NCBI GenBank assembly: GCA_965201045.1
Contig: OZ241746.1
Coordinates: 4,340,001 to 4,404,000 of the forward strand
Direction: 5' to 3'
DNA length: 64,000 nt
Origin: JAPORK01 sp026710285
GTDB taxonomy: Bacteria; Pseudomonadota; Gammaproteobacteria; Pseudomonadales; Endozoicomonadaceae
Numbering within the stretch: the first letter of the stretch is position 1; the number at the start of each line of letters is the position of its first letter. Positions 55,451 through 64,000 of the stretch are shown in pieces. The notes under the pieces are model-generated. The model was given only the letters and a program-made list of their open reading frames with translations. It had not been told where the DNA came from and searched no databases. The position numbers were made by a program, and so were the translations under genes.

Positions 55451-58400
55451 TTATTTACGAAACTCAAGTATAACAGATTCTGAGCTCGGTTCATGTTTAG
55501 TAGTGAAGTCACTGGTAATCTGGAGTTTAACCTCCTGGGAAGAAATCACACGTACATCATTAAATAGTTTTTTTCCTTCTGTCGTGTAAAACTCAAACGA
55601 TTCAGAATCAGTTCTCATATTACCCTGCATAATATAAAACTTTCCACCCGGTCTCAATAATCTATATGCTGTTTCAAAAAAGTTCATAGGCATGTATTCC
55701 TGAAGAATTTCATCATAAACATTTTCACCTGTTTCTGCTGTAACTGCTTCAGGATCTGTAAGGTCCACAGTATAATCAGCCCCTTTACTCATATCCGTAT
55801 CAAATGTATCAATCCATGGCTCCGGATGAGCACACCTGCCATCACCAAAACCAGCATATTCATTACCACAACAAAAGACAGCTCGCTTTACACCATCGGG
55901 TGACTCTGCTATTCCACTATCGTCACTGGCTGTTTCTGTATTGGTTATTTCTGCACTGTCTGACACTGCCAGTTCTTCAGAGGTCTCTGCTATTTGACTG
56001 CTTTCAGCAAGAACACTACAAGAAGATTCTGCATCAACTGCGGCTTCTTCGCTCAATACTGCGGCTTCTTCACCTAATCCGGTTAGTGTTTTTAATATTG
56101 TCGCTATACTTGTAGCAGCAGCTTCAGCCAGACCTACACCCATGATAATACCCGCTACAAACAAGGCACCTGAATAAACCATTCCTGTAGCCATTGAAGC
56201 CATTTGCAAACCTTTATTAGCTGGCTTAATGGCTGATGCAAAAGCTAATGTGGCAGGGGCTGCAAAAGCCAGCCCAATTGCCAATGTTGGACCAAAACCT
56301 AAACCCATAGCACCCCAGATCCATGCTCTTCCAATTCCCTGAAGAAATTTATTATGAACTTTGTTCATACCCAAACTAAAAACATTGTTAGCCAGTTTGA
56401 ACATTTTGCCTAACCATTTTGGCATATTGCCGCTGGGATCACTATTCATTACCGGATTATTACTACCGAATGCATATCCGTCACCTGCCGGGTCTTCACT
56501 GACAAAATAACGTTGATCTGGATTATAGGTACGATGACCTGCTCCCAAAAATTGCCATCCTGTTGCAGGATCTGTTATTTCACCATCAAATCCTTTCAGA
56601 ATTTGTTGAAAGAGTGAAATTTTTTTATTGTTCTTATCATAAGACCATACCATACCATATGGACTATAAGTTTTATGTTGTTTTACGGTCCATTGTCCTG
56701 ATGTTTTGTCTTTTTTTAATACACTAATAACATCTCCTTTATAATTACTTTCATACCAGTCAGTAATTGTATTATCAGTTGTTTCAGTTTCTGCTGCCGG
56801 ATAGCCAATATTATGTACATCATTATCTGTATCTGTTACTATTTCTCTGCTGAGTGATTTTCCCTGATAAACCATCCGTAAAGTGCCCCTTGCGGTCACT
56901 ACTTTTACTGCTTTTCCCTGACCGTCATAATCATAACTGCTCACTATACCTGTCGTATTAACTACTTGTTTTATTTGGTTAAAAGGGTTATAACTGATTT
57001 TATTACCTTCACCATCAATGATCATATTTCCTGTTGCATCATACATAAAATGATGAGTATCAGGTTGTTGATTATTCCATTGCGTACTGACAGACGTGAG
57101 CCGTAATGGTGTTTTAATATCTGAATAATCATAAGTCATCGTTTTACTAAGAGAATGTCTTTGGGAAGATGAGGCATCAATCAGTTTTTCTGTAACGATT
57201 TTGATACGATTTAGTGGTGTAAAATTATAATTCTGTTGTATAATAACCGGAGCTGCGGTCAGATGATCACTACTAAATGTTGTATCATGTGGGCAAAGTA
57301 TATTATCTCCCTGACAATTCATTGTGGTCAGATTGTCCAGACGATCATAGCTATAGTTTATTATTGCATGGTGATTTTCATCATCACTGCGTTGTAAACA
57401 AGTAATATTTCCATCAGCATCATAAGAAAAAGAGACTGTGTAAAGTGACTTTTTATTAATATTATCTCTTATTGCGTGTACCTGACCCCATGGATCATAA
57501 GAGAGTGTACGCACCATACCACTGCCATATATTTTTTTAATAATACGGGAAAGATGATTATACTCTGAATGCTCAATCAGTATTGAATTGCCTTTATTTA
57601 CCTGATATTTTTTACCTGTGGGTCTTCCCAGCGCATCAAAAATATACGTAATCTTGTCTTTATAACGGTTAGTACGACTGACAAGACGATGATAACTATC
57701 GTAAGCCAGAGTATAAAAAGTATTTGGATAACCATTAATACCTTTATGTATTACGGTTTTCAAGAGACCATCATCCCGATAGTGATAAGTAGTCACTCCG
57801 GTATTATCAGTTACGGTTAGTGGTTTATGATTAACATGATCATAATTTACCTGTAAAAACAGCTGACCATCCAGTTCATCTTTTACAGGTAGCCCAATTA
57901 TGTTATAAAACAATGAAATATGGTGTCCATTTGGTTTATAACTATCAGATAACTGACCATTAATATTATAGTGATAAGTGGTCTTTTTACCATCTTCTCC
58001 AGCTGACCACAATTTTTGACCCGCAGCATTAAAACCTGCGGATGCTAAAAGATAGTCACCACCTTTAGCAGGAATCATCTCATGTTGAATAATATGACCG
58101 GTCAGATCATACACATTGTGTAGTTTATCACCCACAGGATTAATTGTATCAGAAATATGACCAGAAGCATCATAACGATACTGTACTATTCTGCCCATGG
58201 GATCTTCAGTCTTTATAAGACGATCAAAACCATCATAGGTCATGATCGAAACCTTCGCATTTGGCTGCTGATCTCCTCGAGTGCATAGTGTCGTAACAGT
58301 GGGTAAGATGCCTGATGTTGCAGGCAATATAATTTTCTCTACAGGTTTTCCTGTCACGTTATTGCGATCAATGATTACAGCAGTGCGATGATTTTGTCTG

Positions 58401-60916
58401 TCCGTTGTATAATGAATGATACAACGATGTGCATCATCATATTGTGTAACCTCTGTTTCTCCGTCAGGCAGGTATTTTTTGGTCAGGCGCCCCAAAACAT
58501 CATAATCAAAATAGGTGGTAAGCGCTGCTGATATTCCTCTGTTCTGACCATTATCGATATAACGTGTTTTCTCTGCTACTTTTCCTGCAGCATTGTAACG
58601 TGTCTGTGTTTGTTGTTGCCATAATCCGGACTGAAAATGTCCCTGAAGATCAGTTTTTTCAATATAAGTTCCCAGTATTCGCCCTAAACCATCAAAAACT
58701 ATTTTCTTATGCATACCATCAGGCGTGGTTACAATAACATTGTTTTTGTCTTTAGACAGTGTATATTGATAATGAGTTGTTGTTTCAAAAGGAGTGCTGA
58801 CCGCATCAGTTCGTGCTATTACTCGACTCATCTCATCATAGGTAAAAGTGTGAATGTTTTGCTTGTCCGCAGAAGTAACACGCAATGTCTTAGGAAAAAA
58901 TAAGCTTTTTTCAATCACTTTTGATAATACAGGTTGATGATTAGCTACATCTGTATAACCTGAAATAGTTTCCGTACCATTGTTATTTAATATATACTGA
59001 TAATGATGTGTAATTTTGTGAACACTGCTTGTTGGCAGATTTGTTCCAGATAATTCTTTTTGTTTTAATAAACCATAAGTTAGATGGTTACTGCTATTAT
59101 TATAATACTGACGTATTTCTGTTCTTTGCATTGTGCCATGTTTGACTGTTTTTTTATAAAGTACCAGCGTATATCCCTGCTTATTTATGTTATCTTCTTT
59201 CTTATAATACATACTTGTTATTACAGGAGACAATTGCATGCCTTTTTTCACAGACGCAGGAAAATTTTTTATCCCTTCTTTTAAAGAAACTACAGGCCAG
59301 TCATGTGGTGCAGCAGGGCAATGATTGTCTCCATATTGTGGACAATAAGTTATTTCTGTTCTACGACCATAACTGTCAGTTTTGCTAATTATCCGTCCAT
59401 TATCATCATAACTTCTTTTAGTCACACTCACTGCCGGAGCAGATGAATTTTCTCCCCAACTTGTAGTAACTACTTTTAAAGGTAGAGAGTAGGTAGGCGG
59501 CAATTGATTAAAGGAAGTATTTGCACAACCATCTTCTGTGTCTGTACGGCAAAAATAAGCTTTAGTTTCATAAAGGAGCTGACCACTTTGATCACTGATA
59601 GTTTTCTTGTCAATCAATAAGTGGTACTTATTATAAGTTCTAACAACCTTTACCCGTCCATTGTCTTCTTCTGTTTTATAGGTATAGCTGGCAGGTGCTT
59701 CAAACAGCAGATCCGTTTTCAAACCAGGCATTTCGTTTAAACCAGAATTGTAAGCAAGATAATCATGATCGTTGCTGTTGACAGAAGTATAACGATAATT
59801 TATTGTCATCGGTGGTTGGTTTGTACCAGGTATCATCTCAACCTGTCTGACCACACACATTGGTGTAAATGAATGAAACGAATTTTTACTATTTGAAATA
59901 GCAGGTAATTTCATCGCATACTGACAATCATAAGTAAACTTTTTTTCCATTCCGGTAAAATAATGAATATCAGTTAACAAATCCTGATCATAATAATTAC
60001 TTCCGTAACTTAAATGAATGACTCTGGAACTATCAGTAATTTGCTGATTATTATTTTTGGGGAACCAGATATTACGAACCTGGTTATTATTCAAGCTGAT
60101 ATGTACATTCTCTGGTTTTCCCTGCACGTCGTAGCTGGTGACAATCAGATAACCATCTTTCCTTGTTAATGTGATTGAATGACCGTAATCATCTGTAATT
60201 TTTTGTAATAAATGACTTCCTGGCACATAACTAAAATTAACACCCTCACCATTTTGCTGCTCCAAACGAATTTCATAACCATCACTATTTAAAATGTCCC
60301 TTAATCCGTTTGCAGAAGTAATGATCAAATGTCCTTTTTTACTGGTAATTATAACATCTTTTAGCTTGTGATATTGTGGAAACCAACTTCCATCACTTTG
60401 TTGTTGTAGGAAAAAACTTTTTCCTGCAGAAGTATTTAACTGATGTGTAACAGGATTATAATGTGTCAGATTCCATGTCCAGCCATGACCAAGACCATCC
60501 GGATTACTTTTTGCACTACTGTTATAATTCATTTCCAAGTCAATATCAGGACCGTGACCAAAATTGCTTAATAACAGCCCTGCTTTCACAGAAACAAGTA
60601 GTGTACCTGTTCTTGGATCTACTTCACTGTTTTTACTTTTAGCAAAATTAAAAGAATTTGACCAAATGGATATAGTGCCACTATCACCACCTGATGCCAG
60701 TAGCAATGGATGAAATTTATTAGCTTTATTATTTTTATCTGTTGCATTTTTTTGTGACTTGCGTCGTTTAGATAATATTTTATTATGCGTATAATGAATA
60801 TATTGAGTAGCTCTGTTTTTTCCAACAGCAAAACTGATTTTTTCAAAACACAACATTAAAATCAGAAAAAATATCTTTTTAATGAATAAGCATGATTTTT
60901 TATTTTTATTATTCAT
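55451..60916 (-). CDS. Exported RHS-repeat protein with methyltransferase-like C-terminal domain
   Basis: 1821 residues. An export signal (about 12-31, FFLILMLCFEKISFAVG) is followed by WSNSFNFAK...VDPRTG and an RHS/YD-repeat shell aligning over its whole length with the 1811-residue protein. The core-end motif RYFVSEDPAGDGY...DPSGN lies at 1469-1497. A hydrophobic region (about 1529-1600) and an acidic Ala/Ser/Glu linker (about 1610-1670) lead to about 147 residues (1675-1821) with ADYTVDLTDPE and FFETAYRLLRPGGKFYIMQG, which look like the second half of a class I SAM methyltransferase. The N-terminal SAM loop (FCCGNEYAGFGDG) is atypical. AAGGA precedes the ATG. No immunity gene is adjacent. 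Confidence 0.85.
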   Translation of the reverse strand: MNNKNKKSCLFIKKIFFLILMLCFEKISFAVGKNRATQYIHYTHNKILSKRRKSQKNATDKNNKANKFHPLLLASGGDSGTISIWSNSFNFAKSKNSEVDPRTGTLLVSVKAGLLLSNFGHGPDIDLEMNYNSSAKSNPDGLGHGWTWNLTHYNPVTHQLNTSAGKSFFLQQQSDGSWFPQYHKLKDVIITSKKGHLIITSANGLRDILNSDGYEIRLEQQNGEGVNFSYVPGSHLLQKITDDYGHSITLTRKDGYLIVTSYDVQGKPENVHISLNNNQVRNIWFPKNNNQQITDSSRVIHLSYGSNYYDQDLLTDIHYFTGMEKKFTYDCQYAMKLPAISNSKNSFHSFTPMCVVRQVEMIPGTNQPPMTINYRYTSVNSNDHDYLAYNSGLNEMPGLKTDLLFEAPASYTYKTEEDNGRVKVVRTYNKYHLLIDKKTISDQSGQLLYETKAYFCRTDTEDGCANTSFNQLPPTYSLPLKVVTTSWGENSSAPAVSVTKRSYDDNGRIISKTDSYGRRTEITYCPQYGDNHCPAAPHDWPVVSLKEGIKNFPASVKKGMQLSPVITSMYYKKEDNINKQGYTLVLYKKTVKHGTMQRTEIRQYYNNSSNHLTYGLLKQKELSGTNLPTSSVHKITHHYQYILNNNGTETISGYTDVANHQPVLSKVIEKSLFFPKTLRVTSADKQNIHTFTYDEMSRVIARTDAVSTPFETTTHYQYTLSKDKNNVIVTTPDGMHKKIVFDGLGRILGTYIEKTDLQGHFQSGLWQQQTQTRYNAAGKVAEKTRYIDNGQNRGISAALTTYFDYDVLGRLTKKYLPDGETEVTQYDDAHRCIIHYTTDRQNHRTAVIIDRNNVTGKPVEKIILPATSGILPTVTTLCTRGDQQPNAKVSIMTYDGFDRLIKTEDPMGRIVQYRYDASGHISDTINPVGDKLHNVYDLTGHIIQHEMIPAKGGDYLLASAGFNAAGQKLWSAGEDGKKTTYHYNINGQLSDSYKPNGHHISLFYNIIGLPVKDELDGQLFLQVNYDHVNHKPLTVTDNTGVTTYHYRDDGLLKTVIHKGINGYPNTFYTLAYDSYHRLVSRTNRYKDKITYIFDALGRPTGKKYQVNKGNSILIEHSEYNHLSRIIKKIYGSGMVRTLSYDPWGQVHAIRDNINKKSLYTVSFSYDADGNITCLQRSDDENHHAIINYSYDRLDNLTTMNCQGDNILCPHDTTFSSDHLTAAPVIIQQNYNFTPLNRIKIVTEKLIDASSSQRHSLSKTMTYDYSDIKTPLRLTSVSTQWNNQQPDTHHFMYDATGNMIIDGEGNKISYNPFNQIKQVVNTTGIVSSYDYDGQGKAVKVVTARGTLRMVYQGKSLSREIVTDTDNDVHNIGYPAAETETTDNTITDWYESNYKGDVISVLKKDKTSGQWTVKQHKTYSPYGMVWSYDKNNKKISLFQQILKGFDGEITDPATGWQFLGAGHRTYNPDQRYFVSEDPAGDGYAFGSNNPVMNSDPSGNMPKWLGKMFKLANNVFSLGMNKVHNKFLQGIGRAWIWGAMGLGFGPTLAIGLAFAAPATLAFASAIKPANKGLQMASMATGMVYSGALFVAGIIMGVGLAEAAATSIATILKTLTGLGEEAAVLSEEAAVDAESSCSVLAESSQIAETSEELAVSDSAEITNTETASDDSGIAESPDGVKRAVFCCGNEYAGFGDGRCAHPEPWIDTFDTDMSKGADYTVDLTDPEAVTAETGENVYDEILQEYMPMNFFETAYRLLRPGGKFYIMQGNMRTDSESFEFYTTEGKKLFNDVRVISSQEVKLQITSDFTTKHEPSSESVILEFRK

Positions 60917-61118
60917 GTGTGTATCCTTACTGACATTAATTATTAAGTTAAAGTAACTAAATCATTTTTAAATAAACTGTTATACAGTTGGACAAAGATT
61001 ATTGATTTTAGTTTTATCTCAAATTAAAAAGACGAAGTAATAATTTATTGTTTTTTAAAATATATAAAATATTTAGCAGGGTGTATAAAAAATTATGCTT
61101 TATGCTGTGGACTTTTTA

Positions 61119-62501
61119 TTAGTGTTGTTTTTTTATTAGTCTGTATCCTTTTAATTTAACAAAAAAAACGATGATGAGTCCTGATGAAATAATAGCCGCA
61201 GATATTCTGCAAACGTAGATAAAAGAGAGTTGCAGATCAAGTGTAATCTGATTTATATAAAAAAGTAATGCCATGGAAAATACAATACCAATTCCTGTGA
61301 ACATTTGTTGTATAATTGCCTGTATATTGCATGCATCACTGATTTCTCTGTGTTCAATAGTAATTAACATCATTGAATTCATAACAGTATAAAGTAAAGA
61401 CATGCTGAAACCTAAAAAAGACAAAATAATCCAATAAAACCAGTACAAATGTAAACTGGTGATATTTTCCATTAAAAGAAATGAAATTGATGTTAGCAGT
61501 ATAGCCAGCACAAGACTGTTATAAAGACCGATTTTTAAAAGTAAACTTGAAAAAAATTTTGCAATTGCACCAAAGAGAAATATGATAGCAATTAACATTC
61601 CTACCTTTAAGATACTCAGATGAAGATACTTTTGTAAATAGATAGATAAAATAATCGAAATACCTGTCATTCCTATCCTTGATGTAATATTAATTAATGT
61701 CCCGATAAAAAAGTTGGGATCGGAAAATACAGATAATTTTAAAATATTATTTTTATCTTTAAATTTGTAAAGAATAAAATGCAGTAATAAGCAGATAGCT
61801 CCTGTTGACAGGCAATATATAAAGGTAGTGATATGCGCTTTATTAAAAGACTCAATACCGACAGATATTAGCATCAATGCAAAAGACAATGTCACAAAGC
61901 CATAAAAGTCAAATTTTGTATAATTTTCTGTTACTGATTGTGAAACTTTATCTTTTATAAAAAAATAAATGAAGACCATTAATAGCAGGCAAAGGGGGAT
62001 ATTAAAATAAAAAGCATAGCGCCATGAGATATAGTGTGTAAACAAAGCACCAATGACAGGACCTGATGATATTCCTATCATTGCAGGCAAATTAGATAAT
62101 CCAATTGACATAACAATATTTTTTTTGCTGCTATTCTCTATAAGCATAATGGTAGAAACAGAATAAGCAACAGAAGCAGATATTCCCTGAATAAAGCGTG
62201 AAAAAGTAAACAGGACAACATTTTCAGACATTCCACAAACCAGTGAACTGAATAAAAATAAAATAATGGTAATTAATACGACATTTATTTTTGACCAGGT
62301 TTTACTTATCCATGCAACAGCGGGTATAAAAATACATGAACCTATAATATACCATAATATTGAACTGGACATGCTTGCTTCACTTACATGAAAATCTTTT
62401 GCGATTTTAACAATCAATGTTGATAAAAATGAAGTATCTGCTTGTTTTAAAAAAAGGATAGATCCGGACAATATTAACAATTGTATTTCTTTTGTGTTCA
62501 T
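61119..62501 (-). CDS. MFS multidrug/metabolite exporter (DHA2/EmrB-like)
   Basis: About 460 residues from ATG 62501 (MNTKEIQLL), which directly follows the upstream stop (TGA, 1-base gap); a longer TTG frame starts at 62567 but would overlap that gene by 65 bases. About 14 hydrophobic segments are visible, with QADTSFLSTLIVKIAKDF near the start, FSRFIQGISASVAYSVSTIMLI and SWRYAFYFNIPLCLLLM as in drug-proton antiporters of the DHA2 branch. The coupling to the preceding cyclodeaminase-family gene suggests it exports that pathway's product (inference). Confidence 0.8.
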   Translation of the reverse strand: MNTKEIQLLILSGSILFLKQADTSFLSTLIVKIAKDFHVSEASMSSSILWYIIGSCIFIPAVAWISKTWSKINVVLITIILFLFSSLVCGMSENVVLFTFSRFIQGISASVAYSVSTIMLIENSSKKNIVMSIGLSNLPAMIGISSGPVIGALFTHYISWRYAFYFNIPLCLLLMVFIYFFIKDKVSQSVTENYTKFDFYGFVTLSFALMLISVGIESFNKAHITTFIYCLSTGAICLLLHFILYKFKDKNNILKLSVFSDPNFFIGTLINITSRIGMTGISIILSIYLQKYLHLSILKVGMLIAIIFLFGAIAKFFSSLLLKIGLYNSLVLAILLTSISFLLMENITSLHLYWFYWIILSFLGFSMSLLYTVMNSMMLITIEHREISDACNIQAIIQQMFTGIGIVFSMALLFYINQITLDLQLSFIYVCRISAAIISSGLIIVFFVKLKGYRLIKKQH

Positions 62502-62502
62502 A

Positions 62503-63582
62503 TCAGTCGAGTATGCTATTTTCATAATTGAAAGAAGAGTTAGCGAGAAAAGAGTGAGATAACTCAACCTTATGACCTAAGTTTTTACTGATTGCACTTT
62601 TGTAAATTTCATTTGCAAATAATATATCATGTGAACCCATACCTACAACAGAAACGAGTATTTTTTCATTTTCGCTTGTTCGCATAGATTGATTGTTTGC
62701 AATAAATGGGGTGACATGTTCTATTTGTTCTGCTTTAATTAAGCCTTCAACATAAGCAGCATAAATAGGACCTTTTTCTCTTTTTTTTATCATTTTCCAG
62801 TTATCAACATAATATGTATCCATATTGAGTAAAGTATCAATATCACAGTCATTGAAACCCACATTAAAAAATACAGCACCTTTTTTTAATCTGGCTTTTT
62901 TTACAGGTGCTTCATTAAGATCATTATTAGGAATACAACCAATAATAACATCAGCAGAAGAGATAATATCATGATTCAGTTTGTCAATAGCCCACAAAGA
63001 ACTACATGTTCTTTGTTGCATTTCTTTGACAAAAGTATATTTACTTTGTCCTTTTGAATAAACACCCACTGAAACATTTTTATTTAAAAAAATGTTTAAC
63101 GCCAGAAGATGAATTTTCATATGCAGACCTGCCCCTATAAATAAAATATTTTTCATTTTATCCGGTTTTAAAATGTATCGACTCAGTAGCCTTGTAACGG
63201 CTGCTGTTCTGTAGGCTGATATAATATCTCCGTTTACGAGTGCACTTAATTCTTTGGTTTCATGGTCAAATAACGCAATGACACAGCTAAAAAAACGTAA
63301 ATTATTTTCTGTCTTTTTTTCTCCTACGCCAATCATTTTAACGCCGTACATTGTCCGGTGATGTTCATCTTTATCTGCTAAAATTGCACACGGCATAATA
63401 TTAATGTAACCCTGTGCATCTTGATTTTTTAATATTGTTTTGGAGGGTAGATTAACGTTCCCGTTAAAATTTTTTATAAAGCTTTTTTTTACAATTTGTT
63501 CTGCAAAGTCTATATCTGTGACATTGCAAGATAGTACATCTTGTTGATTTAACACTGTAAATGTATGTTTTTGATTAATCAT
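62503..63582 (-). CDS. Ornithine cyclodeaminase / mu-crystallin family dehydrogenase
   Basis: 359 residues from the ATG at 63582, preceded by AAGGAAAT. The Rossmann motif NILFIGAGLHMKIHLLAL (about residues 146-163) and the preceding NGDIISAYRTAAVTRLLSRYI block are typical of this family. SSADVIIGCIP and LKKGAVFFNVGFNDCDID follow the usual order. Family members act on amino acids or opine-like compounds (ornithine cyclodeaminase, alanine dehydrogenase, SbnB in siderophore precursor formation). Overall sequence style is closer to SbnB-type enzymes, but the substrate is unknown. It is coupled to the downstream MFS gene. Confidence 0.75.
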   Translation of the reverse strand: MINQKHTFTVLNQQDVLSCNVTDIDFAEQIVKKSFIKNFNGNVNLPSKTILKNQDAQGYINIMPCAILADKDEHHRTMYGVKMIGVGEKKTENNLRFFSCVIALFDHETKELSALVNGDIISAYRTAAVTRLLSRYILKPDKMKNILFIGAGLHMKIHLLALNIFLNKNVSVGVYSKGQSKYTFVKEMQQRTCSSLWAIDKLNHDIISSADVIIGCIPNNDLNEAPVKKARLKKGAVFFNVGFNDCDIDTLLNMDTYYVDNWKMIKKREKGPIYAAYVEGLIKAEQIEHVTPFIANNQSMRTSENEKILVSVVGMGSHDILFANEIYKSAISKNLGHKVELSHSFLANSSFNYENSILD

Positions 63583-63705
63583 CAATTATTTCCTTGTTTT
63601 AATTATTTAATTGATTCGTCAAATGAAAAACATCTCAAATTAATGAATAGTCATATAAACGTAACTCAATTTGTTTTTTTGATAAAATCAATACTTCGGA
63701 CAGTT

Positions 63706-64000
63706 TTAAGCAGCAATTGTACCGTAGTTGCTGAATTGCTTATAAACGTCCATGACTTTTTGGTCTTTCATGTCTAAATCTAACTCTTGAAAAAGTGTTT
63801 TCATAAGGTGCTGATTGAGCTTACAGCGCTTCCAGCTTGCTATAGAAATGACAGTTTTTTTATCTATATTTTTTTTCCATTTATCTTGCAATTTAATCAA
63901 ATTTAATGCTGTTAACGATGCATTAATTTGTGTATGAATAGCTTTTTTACTGCATGACTGACAATGTGTTAGCCCCGTATGTTGCTTAGCATCACGAAAT
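63706..64000 (-). CDS. Transposase, C-terminal part (cut by window end)
   Basis: The minus-strand frame is open from the window end: FRDAKQHTGLTHCQSCSKKA then IHTQINASLTALNLIKLQDK and a tail to 63706. The RDxKQxTGLxxCQ...NASLTALN pattern is the C-terminal part of a common DDE transposase family (IS4-like group). The N-terminal part lies beyond the window, so its integrity is unknown. Confidence 0.75.
   Translation of the reverse strand, partial: FRDAKQHTGLTHCQSCSKKAIHTQINASLTALNLIKLQDKWKKNIDKKTVISIASWKRCKLNQHLMKTLFQELDLDMKDQKVMDVYKQFSNYGTIAA

Noticed and set aside
62501..62567. Longer N-terminus for the MFS transporter from TTG 62567
   Set aside because: It would overlap the preceding gene by 65 bases, starts with TTG and adds an extra hydrophobic stretch not typical of the family; ATG 62501 right after the upstream stop is a better start.

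Overview
The window is AT-rich bacterial DNA, most likely from a host-associated or intracellular gammaproteobacterium. The evidence is the gene order rpsB-tsf-pyrH-frr-uppS-cdsA, an adjacent cmoA-cmoB tRNA-wobble pair, and a fadB-fadA beta-oxidation pair. The density of exported effector-like proteins, RHS proteins, insertion-sequence debris and a conjugation-type type IV secretion system (T4SS) fits a symbiont or pathogen. I cannot name the species from sequence alone.

Layout. 1-1276: end of a membrane glycosyltransferase (GT39/ArnT-like), followed by a long palindrome. 1.7-4.7 kb: two secreted paralogues, one carrying an OTU-type cysteine protease (deubiquitinase-like) domain. 5.2-9.6 kb: fadB, fadA and a nicotinamidase. 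9.6-10.7 kb: a secreted GT34-like glycosyltransferase. 10.9-18.6 kb, minus strand: housekeeping genes cmoA-cmoB and rpsB-tsf-pyrH-frr-uppS-cdsA, with an unusually long acidic/lysine-rich tail on RpsB. 19.1-28.1 kb, minus strand: a P-type (Trb/VirB) T4SS cluster in the order trbC-D-E-(small membrane protein)-F-G-I-L-B. No coupling protein, relaxase or TrbJ/VirB5 is visible.

28.6-41.4 kb: an intact 1811-residue RHS-repeat protein with a signal peptide, followed by a decayed, collinear second RHS copy. That copy has been broken up by pseudogenes and nested mobile elements: an IS200/IS605 element inside an IS1380 transposase, itself abutting another transposase remnant, plus an IS3 fragment. 41.6-45.8 kb: a 1402-residue exported protein of tandem Ig-like (Big_1/invasin-like) domains. 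45.8-46.9 kb: a decayed transposase. 47.0-54.6 kb, minus strand: a complete-looking V-type ATPase operon B-D-I-K-E-DUF2764-A. This order is a circular permutation of the chlamydia-like order E-2764-A-B-D-I-K, and its proteolipid keeps most known Na+-binding residues. 55.5-60.9 kb: a second intact RHS protein (1821 residues) with a methyltransferase-like C-terminal domain. 61.1-63.6 kb: an ornithine-cyclodeaminase-family dehydrogenase with an MFS exporter. 63.7-64.0 kb: the C-terminal end of a transposase, cut by the window.

The most interesting theme is a set of Sec-exported, potentially host-directed proteins: the OTU protease and its paralogue, a GT34-like enzyme, two RHS proteins with divergent C-terminal domains and no immunity genes next to them, and the Ig-repeat protein. 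They sit in the same neighbourhood as a T4SS and a possibly sodium-coupled V-ATPase.
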